A stretch of DNA of 64,000 nucleotides from Paenibacillus riograndensis SBR5 (GTDB lineage: Bacteria; Bacillota; Bacilli; Paenibacillales; Paenibacillaceae). The stretch spans positions 6,753,532 to 6,817,531 of the forward strand of contig NZ_LN831776.1 of the NCBI RefSeq assembly GCF_000981585.1, in the 5' to 3' direction. The position numbers were made by a program, and so were the translations under genes. This document shows positions 1 to 7,819 of this stretch, in pieces. How positions within the stretch are numbered: position 1 is the first letter of the stretch; every line of letters starts with the position of its first letter. A model generated the notes under the pieces. That model did not search any database, was not told the origin of the DNA, and was given only the letters and a program-made list of their open reading frames with translations.

Positions 1-216
1 TTCTGGCCGATGCTGATTACCAAAAACCCTGACCTGCAGTTAGTCTCGGCTGGCCTGCGCAGCTTTTTCGTGGAAGGGGGTGCATACGGATTACAATGGC
101 CGCTGATCATGGCCGCCAGCGCCTTCACCATCGCCCCGCTGCTGCTTGTCTTCCTGCTGGCGCAGAAAACAATTATGCAAAGTGTCAATATGACGGCAGG
201 TTCAAGTAAAGGCTGA
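1..216 (+). CDS. ABC sugar-type importer permease, C-terminal fragment
   Basis: The reading frame is already open at the first base, so only the last 71 codons are present. What remains has the end of a binding-protein-dependent inner-membrane permease: a short extracytoplasmic loop, one hydrophobic helix (IMAASAFTIAPLLLVFLLAQ) and a short charged tail. The stop lies 28 bases before a binding lipoprotein on the same strand, the usual order permease then solute-binding protein. This is consistent with the MalG/UgpE-type second permease of a carbohydrate or glycerol-phosphate importer. The fragment is too short to name a substrate. Confidence 0.75.
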   Translation, partial: FWPMLITKNPDLQLVSAGLRSFFVEGGAYGLQWPLIMAASAFTIAPLLLVFLLAQKTIMQSVNMTAGSSKG

Positions 217-244
217 AATCTTACATTAATGAACAAAGAGGAGA

Positions 245-1597
245 ATGATGATGAACGTATTAAAAAGGTTGTCACTGGTATCCATGATTGCCGGACTCAC
301 AGTAATCACAGCTTGTGGCGGAAATTCCGCTTCAGACAATGATACGGCGGGGGGCGGTGCCTCCGCAGCTCCCGCTGCGGAAGCCGCACCGACACAAGGC
401 AAACCGGTAACAATTGAATTCTGGTATGGACTCGGCGGCAAGCTCGGCGAAAATATGGAATCGCTCATTCAGAAATTCAACGCCTCGCAGCAGGAGGTCA
501 TCGTCAAAGGTATTGTGCAGGCGGATTACAGCGAAACGGAACAGAAGCTTCAGGCGGCCATTGCTACCGGACAGGTTCCTGCAGCCGTGCTTTCCTCCAA
601 TATGGACTGGGCGCGCAAGGGATATTTTGCTTCAATGGATGAGCTGATTGCAGCGCAGCCGGATTTTAATAAAGAGGATTTTGTCCAGACCTTCCTGAAG
701 CAGGGCCAGGTTGACGGCAAGCAGTATTTCCTTCCGATGTACGGAACGACACAGGTTATGTATTACCGTAAGGATGCTTTTGAGAAAAGCGGGATTGACG
801 CCAGCCAGCTGAAGACTTGGGAAGACCTCGCCGCAGCCGCTAAGAAAATGGCCGTCCAAGACGGCGGCAAGACAACCTTCTTCGGCTGGGAGCCGATGTG
901 GGGCTCCGGCAACATGATTGATGCTGTGATGAGCAAGGGCGGCAGCATTCTTAGCGGGGATGGAACGAAAGTAACCATTGACTCTCCTGAGTGGGTAGAG
1001 ACCTGGGACCTGTTCCGCAAATGGATTCATGAGGACAAGATTATGCGCATTCACTCCGGCGGACAAGGCTGGGAGTACTGGTACAAAACCATTGATGATG
1101 TAATGAAGGGCCAGGCGGCAGGCTACACCGGCTCCAGCGGGGACCAGGGCGATCTGGATTTCAGCATCGTCTCGGCCATGGAGCAGCCGGGCTGGGCAGG
1201 AGTAGGTGAAGGAAAACCGGTAGCAGAGGCGCTTATGGCCGGCATTCCGGCCAAGGCCGGAGATGCCGAGAAGCAGGCAGCTATGAAGTGGCTGACCTAC
1301 TTCACGAATTCCGAGAACACCGCCTTCTGGTCGATCAACACCGGATACATTTCCGTCCGCCAGTCTGCCCTTAAAGATCCGGCATTCGTCTCGTTCAGCG
1401 AAACCAATCCGCAGATCAAAGTTCCATTGATGCAGGCATCCCACGCCTCCGCCCCGTTCCAGGACCCTACCGGGGGCAAAATCAGCGATGCGCTGAAAAT
1501 CGCTGCCGACAAGGTGCAGATTGAGAATACCCCGGCGGCAGAAGCGCTTAAGGAAGCACAGCAAACCGCCCAAGCAGCACTGGATAAGATGAAATAA
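245..1597 (+). CDS. Extracellular solute-binding lipoprotein, UgpB-like family 1
   Basis: A 450-residue secreted receptor that captures a sugar or glycerol-phosphate type substrate and delivers it to the adjacent permease. The N-terminus has basic residues, a hydrophobic stretch and a lipobox (VITAC) with the lipidated Cys near residue 24, followed by a Gly/Ala/Pro-rich linker to about residue 55. The mature part opens with TIEFWYGLGG, typical of family 1 binding proteins (FWHxxGG type), and has the GWEYWYK and DVMKGQAAGY segments expected in the C-terminal lobe. Three ATG codons stand in tandem; the first follows an AAAGAGGAG ribosome binding site. The ATPase is not in the window and is probably supplied by a shared MsmX-type protein, which is inference. 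The following phosphatases make a phosphorylated substrate plausible. Confidence 0.85.
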   Translation: MMMNVLKRLSLVSMIAGLTVITACGGNSASDNDTAGGGASAAPAAEAAPTQGKPVTIEFWYGLGGKLGENMESLIQKFNASQQEVIVKGIVQADYSETEQKLQAAIATGQVPAAVLSSNMDWARKGYFASMDELIAAQPDFNKEDFVQTFLKQGQVDGKQYFLPMYGTTQVMYYRKDAFEKSGIDASQLKTWEDLAAAAKKMAVQDGGKTTFFGWEPMWGSGNMIDAVMSKGGSILSGDGTKVTIDSPEWVETWDLFRKWIHEDKIMRIHSGGQGWEYWYKTIDDVMKGQAAGYTGSSGDQGDLDFSIVSAMEQPGWAGVGEGKPVAEALMAGIPAKAGDAEKQAAMKWLTYFTNSENTAFWSINTGYISVRQSALKDPAFVSFSETNPQIKVPLMQASHASAPFQDPTGGKISDALKIAADKVQIENTPAAEALKEAQQTAQAALDKMK

Positions 1598-1643
1598 GCA
1601 GGAATATAATGACGTAAAATGATTAAATTCAAGGGGTGGCAGC

Positions 1644-2642
1644 ATGCCTGAACTCATCACACCGCAAGGGAAGCATTCCATATCCGCAATCCTGTTCGAC
1701 AAGGACGGCACGCTGCTCCAGTTCATCTCCCTCTGGGGAAGCTGGGCCGAGTGTTTCCTGGAACAGTTCACCCGGCAGCTGGCAAAGCACGGTCTTGAAT
1801 TCCCGGTTCAGCATCGGGCCGTCCTGCTGGGGACCGTCCACGATGCCGGGGGGAAAATTACCGGCTATGACCGCAATGGTCCCTTGGCTATGGGCACAAT
1901 GAGCGACCTGTACGCCATCCTGTCCTGGCAGGGCTACCTGCTCGGCTTGTCCTGGGCCGAGTCCATGGAACTGGTGACGCTCTGCCGTCAGGAAGCGGAT
2001 GCGCTGCTGGAGCGGAGCAGGCCGGTGCTCCCCCTCCCCGGCCTGCTCCGTTTCCTGGACCAATGCGCAGCCTGTGGTGCAGCCCTCGCCGTAGTAACCG
2101 CCGATGAAACGGCCGCGGCGGAGAACCACCTCCGCTGGCTTGGCATCCGCGGGTATTTCTCCGCCGTGATCGGCACGGATCAGGTCGAACGGGGAAAGCC
2201 ATTCCCCGATATGGCGCTGCTGGCCTGTGAACGGCTGGGGGTACTTCCTGCCGAGGCCGCCGTGATTGGCGATACGAACGGCGATATGCGGATGGCCAAG
2301 GCCGCCGGTGCGGCTGTGGCCATTGGAATTGCCGGCGCGGCGGACTCCGTGGCGGGGATTACTAGCGCGGTGGACGCAGCAGCGCACGGCGGGATCACCA
2401 GCGCGGTGGACGCAGCGGCGCACGGCGGGATCACCAGCGCGGTGGACGCAGCGGCGCACGGCGGAATCACCAGCGCGGTGGACGCAGCGGCGCACGGCGG
2501 GATCACCAGCGCGGTGGACGCAGCGGCGCACGGCGGGATCACCAGCGCGGTGGACGCAGCGGCGGCGCGCTGTCTTTTGCCTGATGCTGATTCTATTGTG
2601 CAGTCCTATGAAGAGCTAAGTATCGAAAGGAAAGCAAGATGA
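1644..2642 (+). CDS. HAD-superfamily phosphatase with repeat-expanded C-terminus
   Basis: A 332-residue hydrolase of the phosphoglycolate-phosphatase-like HAD group. All four HAD motifs are readable: DKDGT (nucleophile and general acid Asp, about residue 18), the Thr of VVTADET (about 152), the Lys of RGKPFPD (about 190) and GDTNGDM (about 210). A cap-domain insert lies between motifs I and II. After motif IV the protein runs into six copies of GITSAVDAAAHG, encoded by a perfect-phase 36-bp tandem repeat, then ends in a short Cys-containing tail. An ordinary family member would end near the first copy, so the array looks like an expansion. Start chosen for the AGGGGTGG ribosome binding site. 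The gene ends in an ATGA overlap with the next gene, so the two are translationally coupled. Substrate unknown. Confidence 0.85.
   Translation: MPELITPQGKHSISAILFDKDGTLLQFISLWGSWAECFLEQFTRQLAKHGLEFPVQHRAVLLGTVHDAGGKITGYDRNGPLAMGTMSDLYAILSWQGYLLGLSWAESMELVTLCRQEADALLERSRPVLPLPGLLRFLDQCAACGAALAVVTADETAAAENHLRWLGIRGYFSAVIGTDQVERGKPFPDMALLACERLGVLPAEAAVIGDTNGDMRMAKAAGAAVAIGIAGAADSVAGITSAVDAAAHGGITSAVDAAAHGGITSAVDAAAHGGITSAVDAAAHGGITSAVDAAAHGGITSAVDAAAARCLLPDADSIVQSYEELSIERKAR
2355..2564 (+). repeat. In-frame 36-bp minisatellite in the HAD phosphatase gene
   Basis: Five full 36-bp units and a sixth of 30 bp, encoding GITSAVDAAAHG repeated. The first unit differs at a few third positions (ATT ACT, GCA GCA); the others are almost identical, which indicates recent duplication. 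Because the unit is a multiple of three, copy-number change keeps the frame. Confidence 0.97.
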
Positions 2643-2980
2643 GGGCCGAAGGCGCATGGGCATGGGTTTTTCTGGTACTGGCGATTCTGTTCGAGCTGTC
2701 CGGAACCATCTCTATGAAAATATCCCATGGCTTCACCCGGCTCTGGCCCTCCGTGCTGATGTTCCTGTTCTACGGGATCAGCTTCACCTCGCTGAATGTG
2801 GCGCTCACCTCGATCAAGGTCGGAGTAGCTTATGCGGTATGGTCAGGCGCGGGAATCATCCTGATTTCCCTGGTGGGGGCGTTGTATTTCGGCGAACGGA
2901 TGACCCTGTCCTCCCTCTTATGGGTGACTGTGATTGTGGCCGGAATTGTGGGTTTGAACATTAGCGCCAAGGGACATTAA
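2639..2980 (+). CDS. Small multidrug resistance (SMR) family efflux protein
   Basis: A 113-residue four-helix membrane protein of the EmrE/SugE/YkkCD family, which exports small cations (quaternary ammonium or guanidinium type) against protons as a dimer. The diagnostic membrane Glu is present in helix 1 (AILFELSGTISMK); helix 2 has the FYGISFTSLNVAL pattern; helices 3 and 4 carry AYAVWSGAGI and the conserved GERM loop. Translation starts inside the stop of the HAD gene (ATGA). Length is normal for the family. The sequence does not show whether it belongs to the drug-export or guanidinium subtype. Confidence 0.9.
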   Translation: MRAEGAWAWVFLVLAILFELSGTISMKISHGFTRLWPSVLMFLFYGISFTSLNVALTSIKVGVAYAVWSGAGIILISLVGALYFGERMTLSSLLWVTVIVAGIVGLNISAKGH

Positions 2981-2984
2981 CAGA

Positions 2985-2999
2985 GTTAATAGTATTAAC
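2985..2999. promoter_or_regulatory. Small perfect palindrome between SMR and phosphoesterase genes
   Basis: GTTAATA-G-TATTAAC, 7-bp arms around a single base, just after the SMR stop. It may be an operator or chance in an AT-rich stretch. Confidence 0.3.
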
Positions 3000-3131
3000 G
3001 ATGCCCCTGCCAGCACCTGCAAACCGATCCGATCTGATTCCTGAACTGGACCATCCACGACGAAACGGGCTGTATATGTACAGAGTTGCTTTATTCAGTT
3101 GATCATGCAATCCAAGGAGGCTCTTTCGAGA

Positions 3132-4121
3132 ATGAGTACAAACGAATCTGGCGGACAACAGCCGCTGCTCACCTTCCAAATCATTACGGATACCCATGTC
3201 ACCGCCGATCCATCGCATGAGTATAATCTGAATTTCGGGCGGGCGCTGCAGGATCTGGCCCTCCATGCCCAGGGCAGCAGCGGGATTATGCATATTGGGG
3301 ACATTACGGATCATGGCTTTACGGAAGAATACGAGGAAGTCCACCGCATTCTGCAGCTGCATCAGGCAGCACTCCCGGAGATCCGTTACACCTTGGGGAA
3401 CCATGACGTGGGTCTCGGCCACTGGGAATCCCGCCTGGCGATGTACACCTCCCGCACGGGAATGACCGGCCCCTATCATGACCACTGGATCTGCGGATAT
3501 CATTTTATTTTCCTTGGAACAGAGGAAGGATTGCCTACCTTCTGCAATCTGTCAGAAGATCAGCTCCGGTGGCTGGACCGGAAGCTTGGCGAGCGGGCGG
3601 CGGAAGCCCGGGAGCTTGGCCGGCAGCTAACAGACCCTCTTGAGCTTTCCGGGCAGACGGTCGTTGAGCACGAACCTGGAAGGCTGCCTGTGAGCGTTCA
3701 GGCATTTGATGACACTGCAGCGCAATCACAGCCTATATTTTTGTTCCTGCACCAGCCGCTGAAGGATACAGTAGCAGGTTCGCTTGAGTCACAGGAGTGG
3801 TACGGGGTGACACAGGATAAGGAACTGCGGGCCATCCTGTCCAAGTATCCGCAGACTCTTCTCTTCACCGGCCATACCCACTGGGAGCTTGAGGTCAGCA
3901 ACACGATGTACCCCGGCAACGGCGAGACGGCAACTATGTTCAATGCCGCTTCTGTTGCTTACCTTTGGACTAACGCGGATGAGCACAAAAGCGGCAGCCA
4001 AGGGTATTACGTGGAAGTCTACTGCGATAAGGTGCTCGTCCGGGGACGGGATTTCACTACGGGAAGCTGGATTGAATCAGCGCAGTATGAGGTGGCTACG
4101 CCTGTAAATGTACGCGGCTAG
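3132..4121 (+). CDS. Calcineurin-like metallophosphoesterase
   Basis: A 329-residue cytoplasmic metal-dependent phosphoesterase. The metal-binding motifs appear in the family order: DTHVT (D-x-H, about residue 20), GDITDHG (about 58), GNHDVG (about 90), a His in FLFLHQP and the terminal GHTH (about 243). No signal peptide is seen. The upstream in-frame ATG at 3099 is less likely because a perfect AAGGAGG sits at 3114-3120, at proper distance from the ATG used here. The gene follows the SMR gene after about 150 bases and probably shares the operon or has its own promoter there. With the HAD phosphatase it suggests handling of an imported phosphate ester; the substrate cannot be read from the sequence. 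Confidence 0.88.
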   Translation: MSTNESGGQQPLLTFQIITDTHVTADPSHEYNLNFGRALQDLALHAQGSSGIMHIGDITDHGFTEEYEEVHRILQLHQAALPEIRYTLGNHDVGLGHWESRLAMYTSRTGMTGPYHDHWICGYHFIFLGTEEGLPTFCNLSEDQLRWLDRKLGERAAEARELGRQLTDPLELSGQTVVEHEPGRLPVSVQAFDDTAAQSQPIFLFLHQPLKDTVAGSLESQEWYGVTQDKELRAILSKYPQTLLFTGHTHWELEVSNTMYPGNGETATMFNAASVAYLWTNADEHKSGSQGYYVEVYCDKVLVRGRDFTTGSWIESAQYEVATPVNVRG

Positions 4122-4210
4122 TGCCTAGGGAAAGATATATTCGCAAAATCAGATCAGCAATTTCCCGATGCCGGAACAGCCAGCTGCTTAGGCAAACAGA
4201 GCTATAACAA

Positions 4211-4247
4211 AAAGCAGCCTTCTCCCGTTAGTGGAGAAGGCTGCTTT
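4211..4247. terminator. Bidirectional rho-independent terminator
   Basis: Perfect 15-bp inverted repeat AAAGCAGCCTTCTCC / GGAGAAGGCTGCTTT with a 7-base loop. It has A-run and T-run flanks, between the convergent phosphoesterase (+) and metQ (-) genes. Confidence 0.9.
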
Positions 4248-4262
4248 GCGCGTGGGCTACTA

Positions 4263-4410
4263 GATCAGCAGAATCAGAGGTACTTTTACCTCTGATTTGT
4301 TCATTCCCGGGCAGATCGGCAGAATCAGAGGTACTTTTACCTCTGATTGGTTCATTCCCGGGCGGATCAGCAGAATCAGAGGTACTTTTACCTCTGATTT
4401 GCTCATTCCC
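4263..4410. repeat. Three tandem 51-bp units, each a hairpin
   Basis: Units begin at 4263, 4314 and 4365; the last is truncated to about 46 bp. Each holds the perfect inverted repeat AATCAGAGGTA / TACCTCTGATT around CTTT, followed by a TCATTCCC spacer. The copies differ at only a few spacer bases. They lie downstream of both convergent genes. Confidence 0.95.
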
Positions 4411-4440
4411 TTAGGCCGTATCGGGCCGTTGTCCATCTCC

Positions 4441-4463
4441 CTGCGGGCCGGATTAGCCCGCAG
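4441..4463. terminator. GC-rich hairpin just past the metQ stop
   Basis: CTGCGGGC / GCCCGCAG, 8-bp perfect arms and a 7-base loop, 25 bases past the metQ stop on the minus strand. There is no clear T-run, so it is more likely a 3' stabilising hairpin than a full terminator. Confidence 0.5.
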
Positions 4464-4487
4464 CAGAGCTTACAGCGGCTATTTGCC

Positions 4488-5333
4488 TCAAAACGCAGGC
4501 AACGCAATGTCCGCATAGTTGTCCTCAAGGAACTTCTTCACTTCCGGGCCGCTGATGCGCTTCGCCAGTTTTTGGATGGCGTCGGAATCCTTGTTGTCCT
4601 CGCGGGCAACCAGGGTGATGGTGAATTCGGAGTCGCTTCCTTCAGTGATCAGCGCATCCTTCTTCGGTGTCAGTCCGAGCGGGCTGGCATAGGCCGGAGT
4701 CATTGCCACCAGGTCGGCGTCATCCAGCATGCGGGCCAGCATCAGCAGGTCAACTTCCTGGAACTTGAACTTTTTGGCGTTCTCGGTAATGTCGGCCTGG
4801 GTCGCCTGAATGCCCACGCCTTCCTTCAGCTTAATCAGTCCGGCCTTTGCGAACATTTGCAGCGAGCGTCCGGTATTGGATGGGTCATTCGCCATGACCA
4901 GGGTTGCCCCCTCCGGCAGATCGGCAATTGACTTATACCGTTTGGAATAACCGCCGTAGATCGCATCATATACCGGCTGCACCTCTACCAGCTTGGAACC
5001 CTTGCTGGCATTGAACTGCTCCATGTAAGGAACGTGCTGGAAAAAGTTCGCGTCCACTTCCTTATTAGCCAGCGCCTCGTTAGGCTGGACATTATCAGAC
5101 AGAATGACGACTTCCATGTCCACACCGTCTTCCTTGAGCAGCGGCTTCACGATATCAAGGATATCGGTCATTGGCGGAATGAGCGAGGCTACTTTGATTT
5201 TAACTGGTTCGGTGGCGGTTGCTGCCGGTGTAGTGGCTTCCGGTGTGCTTTCAGTTTTCTTGTTGTTTCCGCAGCCTGCGGCAATCATGACCAATACGAG
5301 CAGCATAAGTGTGTATTTCAACGTTTTTTTCAT
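4488..5333 (-). CDS. metQ: MetQ/NlpA-type substrate-binding lipoprotein
   Basis: A 281-residue lipoprotein receptor of the D-methionine/NlpA family (Lipoprotein_9). The signal peptide ends in the lipobox IAAGC (Cys at about residue 21), followed by a Thr/Pro/Glu linker. The mature domain shows family hallmarks: KIKVAS near its start, NEALANKEVDANFFQH, YSKRYKSIADLPEGA, the ligand-pocket segment ANDPSNTGRSL and a C-terminal DSDAIQKLAKRISGPEVKKFL helix. It lies 70 bases downstream of the permease gene, giving the order metN-metI-metQ. Methionine is the family default; the atypical ATPase leaves room for a related small ligand. Confidence 0.88.
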   Translation of the reverse strand: MKKTLKYTLMLLVLVMIAAGCGNNKKTESTPEATTPAATATEPVKIKVASLIPPMTDILDIVKPLLKEDGVDMEVVILSDNVQPNEALANKEVDANFFQHVPYMEQFNASKGSKLVEVQPVYDAIYGGYSKRYKSIADLPEGATLVMANDPSNTGRSLQMFAKAGLIKLKEGVGIQATQADITENAKKFKFQEVDLLMLARMLDDADLVAMTPAYASPLGLTPKKDALITEGSDSEFTITLVAREDNKDSDAIQKLAKRISGPEVKKFLEDNYADIALPAF

Positions 5334-5403
5334 TTGTGCAGTGAACCCCCATTTTTATATATTGTTGTTGTTCTGTTGTTCAAACCTAAGACTCCCCGGC
5401 CGC

Positions 5404-6066
5404 TCAGCGTTTATCCAGCAGCCTTGCCAGGGTGCTTCCGGCAAACTGGATGATTTGCACCAGAACAATCATTACGAGAATCGCGTAGACCATCACCTCG
5501 GTCTCAAAACGCTGATACCCGTAGCGGATGGCGAAATCGCCAACCCCTCCCCCGCCGACCACGCCCATCACGGTTGAAAAGGATATGAAGCTGATGGTTG
5601 AAGCCGTCAGGCCAAGCACCAGGCCCGAACGCGCCTCCACATACAGGAACTTGAAGATCAGCCCGGCCTTCGAGGCTCCCATGGACAATGCAGCTTCAAT
5701 GGTACCCTTCGGCACCTCCAGCAAAGACTGCTCCACCAGCCGCGAGTAATAAGCGATAGCGACAATGGACAGCGGCACAGCAGCCGCCATAGTACCGATG
5801 GCCGTTCCCACCAGGATACGGGTGAAGGGAATCAATGCAACCACCAGCAGCAGGAACGGAAAAGAACGGACCACATTGACAATGCTGTTCAGTACAAGCG
5901 ACAGCGTCTTGTTCTCATAGAGCTGGCCCTTGCGGCAAAAGTATAAAACAGTCCCCAGCGGAAGCCCGAGCAGCACTGCCGCTCCTGCCGAAATGCCGAC
6001 CATGACAAAAGTTTCCCCGATGGACTGCCACATCTGATCCTGGTATTTCAGCAGATTCTCAAACAT
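5404..6066 (-). CDS. metI: MetI-type ABC permease
   Basis: A 220-residue integral membrane permease of the MetI family with about five transmembrane helices. The EAA loop for ATPase contact reads EAALSMGASKAGLIFKFLYVEA, and the conserved VMGVVGGGGVGDFAIRYGYQRF segment follows near residue 175. Start chosen at MFENLL, the usual MetI N-terminus. Its ATG overlaps the end of the ATPase gene by 8 bases, implying translational coupling. A longer in-frame extension upstream would lie inside the ATPase gene and is rejected. Confidence 0.9.
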   Translation of the reverse strand: MFENLLKYQDQMWQSIGETFVMVGISAGAAVLLGLPLGTVLYFCRKGQLYENKTLSLVLNSIVNVVRSFPFLLLVVALIPFTRILVGTAIGTMAAAVPLSIVAIAYYSRLVEQSLLEVPKGTIEAALSMGASKAGLIFKFLYVEARSGLVLGLTASTISFISFSTVMGVVGGGGVGDFAIRYGYQRFETEVMVYAILVMIVLVQIIQFAGSTLARLLDKR

Positions 6067-6820
6067 GTGCTTCCCCCGCTTTGCCCGTAATCCGTTCACG
6101 GTAGCTTCCCGCATGGCCTTCCGGTGCCAGAAAACCGCCGTCTCTGCGGGAAAAGGAATCGACGATCCGTCCGCCTTCCATGACAGATACGTCGGTGCAG
6201 ATTTTCCGCACAACATCCAGCTCATGCGTAACGATGACCACTGTTACCCCCAGCATGTCCTTGATATGCTGTAGCACATCAAGGATATCGGCCGTTGTCC
6301 CAGGGTCAAGCGCGGAGGTCGGCTCGTCGCACAGCAGCAGCTTCGGGCTGTTCGCCAGTGCCCGGGCGATCGCCACCCGCTGCCGCTGCCCTCCGCTGAG
6401 CTGGGCGGGATATTGGTCGGCCTTGCTCTCCAGGCCGACAAAGTGCAGGCATTCCCGGACCCGCTCCATCCGTCCACTGCGCGGCGCTCCGGCCAGCTCC
6501 AGCGGAATAGCCACATTCCGGCTGACGGTGGCATTGCCCACCAGATTGAACTGCTGGAAGATCATGCCAATCTTCTGCCGTTCCCTGCGCAGCAGCTTCT
6601 CCGGCATTTCCGTCAGCAGTCTGCCGTCCAGCGTCACAGTGCCTGCGTCTGGACGCTCCAGCAGATTGATCAGCCGCAGCAGAGTGGATTTACCGGCACC
6701 GCTGGCCCCGATTATGCCGTGAATAGCTCCGGCCCGAACCTCCAGCGATACCTTATCAACAGCACAATACCGGCCTTCTTTCAGATCGAAGCTTTTGCTT
6801 ACCCCACTCAGTGCTAGAAT
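6059..6820 (-). CDS. metN: MetN-type ABC ATPase, short form, probable ATT start
   Basis: About 253 residues. It energises the MetI/MetQ importer. Walker A is [11 protein letters not shown], the Q-loop lies in [10 protein letters not shown], the signature is [16 protein letters not shown], Walker B is [13 protein letters not shown], and the switch His is in VTHELDV. Classical MetN is about 340 residues with a C-terminal NIL/ACT-like regulatory domain; this protein ends shortly after the ATPase fold, so that domain is absent. No ATG, GTG or TTG fits the expected N-terminus (M-I-x-L-x-x-V-x-K). The aligned codon is ATT, placed 6 bases after GGGGGGAGGG. The only in-frame ATG (7057) would add some 80 residues unlike the family. 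No SAM riboswitch is visible upstream. Confidence 0.82.
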   Translation of the reverse strand: MLALSGVSKSFDLKEGRYCAVDKVSLEVRAGAIHGIIGASGAGKSTLLRLINLLERPDAGTVTLDGRLLTEMPEKLLRRERQKIGMIFQQFNLVGNATVSRNVAIPLELAGAPRSGRMERVRECLHFVGLESKADQYPAQLSGGQRQRVAIARALANSPKLLLCDEPTSALDPGTTADILDVLQHIKDMLGVTVVIVTHELDVVRKICTDVSVMEGGRIVDSFSRRDGGFLAPEGHAGSYRERITGKAGEAHV

Positions 6821-6864
6821 ATGAAACCCTCCCCCCAGACTGCATGAACTCCCCAGAATACAGT

Positions 6865-6884
6865 ACTTAGTTCCGCAACTAAGT
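6865..6884. promoter_or_regulatory. Palindromic operator candidate upstream of metN
   Basis: ACTTAGTT-CCGC-AACTAAGT, perfect 8-bp arms, about 45-65 bases upstream of the proposed metN start. On the minus strand it overlaps plausible promoter elements (TTGTAA about 18 bases from TAAGTA). This is the expected geometry for repression by a dimeric winged-helix repressor; the regulator is unknown. Confidence 0.55.
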
Positions 6885-7283
6885 GTATTACAATTATTTA
6901 AAAACTGTTTTATTAAAAATCTCTTTAAATAATAAGGTATTTTTTTCGCTGTGTCATCATTTTTCTGAAAATGATATATCAAGATCGTGGAAGCATTGTC
7001 CGAAAAAGAGCAGCAGCTTTCTTTCTCAAAATGATTCACAAAGCGGTCCAAATGCATACATTGCCTAAGCCATCCTGCAAAATAGATCCCAAGAACTCCA
7101 GCCCGTCAGCAAAAACAGTAAATTCGCAGAACTACAGCAGGACTACAGCAGCACACAAGCAGAAAAGGCTGCGCCGTTCTTGACTGGATAAGGCAGCCGT
7201 TTTGGATTTAGTGTCGCCTGGAGAACTCTGTATGAATCCTTCGGCAGTTCCTAATTTTTTCGAACACCCTGCCCTATTCTCCA

Positions 7284-7567
7284 CAGGCAAAGTGGAAAAA
7301 GGGGCACTAATTTGCTGGGGCACCCTGTTCTCCGCAGGTGAAGTGGAAAAAGGTTAACTAATTCGGCTCATTTCGCTCCCGACGAAGGAATTTGGCCCAA
7401 TTAAGTTTCCTTTTTCCACTTAACTCTCACAATTGTTGATTTTAGTGAGAAATAAGTTCCCTTTTTCCAACTAGATGGACGCTTGCCCTGGAGATTCCGC
7501 CGCCTATGCCATGGACGCACTGCCTATCTGCTTTTTCGCAAAGGCCAGTTGGAAAAAGGAGATCGAA
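7284..7567. repeat. Five copies of a GTGGAAAAAGG-type element
   Basis: Consensus near AGTGGAAAAAGGnnACTAATT. Direct copies lie at about 7290-7313, 7341-7363 and 7546-7567; inverted copies at about 7399-7422 and 7451-7473. The first two are embedded in a larger duplication (CACCCTG...TTCTCC-CAGG before each). The inverted pairs could fold together. Confidence 0.85.
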
Positions 7568-7608
7568 TCCGGCTGATCTCCACTTGAATCTGCTCAATTC
7601 AAGTCTAC

Positions 7609-7640
7609 TTATCCCCAACTTTATACACATCTTATCCACA
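7609..7640 (+). promoter_or_regulatory. Cluster of DnaA-box-like 9-mers
   Basis: TTATCCCCA, TTATACACA and TTATCCACA lie in one orientation at 7609, 7621 and 7632. The last two match the consensus TTATNCACA exactly and the first has one mismatch. Start-to-start spacing is 12 and 11 bp, about one helical turn. Confidence 0.5.
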
Positions 7641-7675
7641 AAAAAGGGGAATCATAATTTCTAAATATGCACAAA

Positions 7676-7702
7676 ACACCGCTGATCCCAGATCAGCGGT
7701 GT
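7676..7702 (-). terminator. Perfect hairpin, terminator-like on the minus strand
   Basis: ACACCGCTGATC / GATCAGCGGTGT, 12-bp arms, 3-base loop. On the minus strand it is followed by TTTT. It is the second hairpin downstream of the ADP-ribosylglycohydrolase gene. Confidence 0.75.
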
Positions 7703-7775
7703 ACTCTTTGAATCCCCGACTTCAGCTCGCACAGCCGCTCAAAAGCAGCTCTTCCGCCAGTATCCTAACGTCCTG

Positions 7776-7819
7776 ACAGGAAAGTCCGCAGCCGTGAATC
7801 AGGCTGCGGACTTTCCTGT
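7776..7819 (-). terminator. Strong 18-bp hairpin after the nucleoside operon
   Basis: ACAGGAAAGTCCGCAGCC / GGCTGCGGACTTTCCTGT, 18 perfect pairs and an 8-base loop, 38 bases beyond the stop of the last gene of the operon. The T-run is weak, so termination may rely on this hairpin together with the one at 7676. Confidence 0.75.

Noticed and set aside
1629..2542. Antisense frames with repeated RRCVHRAGD and IPPCAAASTALV
   Set aside because: Both are translations of the 36-bp repeat in other frames of the HAD gene; no start signals and no family resemblance.
4263..4410. CRISPR array
   Set aside because: The 51-bp units are contiguous near-identical copies including their spacers, and there are only three; no cas gene is present.
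6821..7057. Longer MetN N-terminus from the in-frame ATG at 7057
   Set aside because: The extra 80 residues are AT-rich, low-complexity and unlike any MetN; the strong ribosome binding site lies far downstream at about 6826-6835.
6830..7260. SAM (S-box) or T-box leader for the metNIQ-type operon
   Set aside because: No conserved S-box core or T-box sequence could be read on the minus strand. An Rfam search would be decisive.
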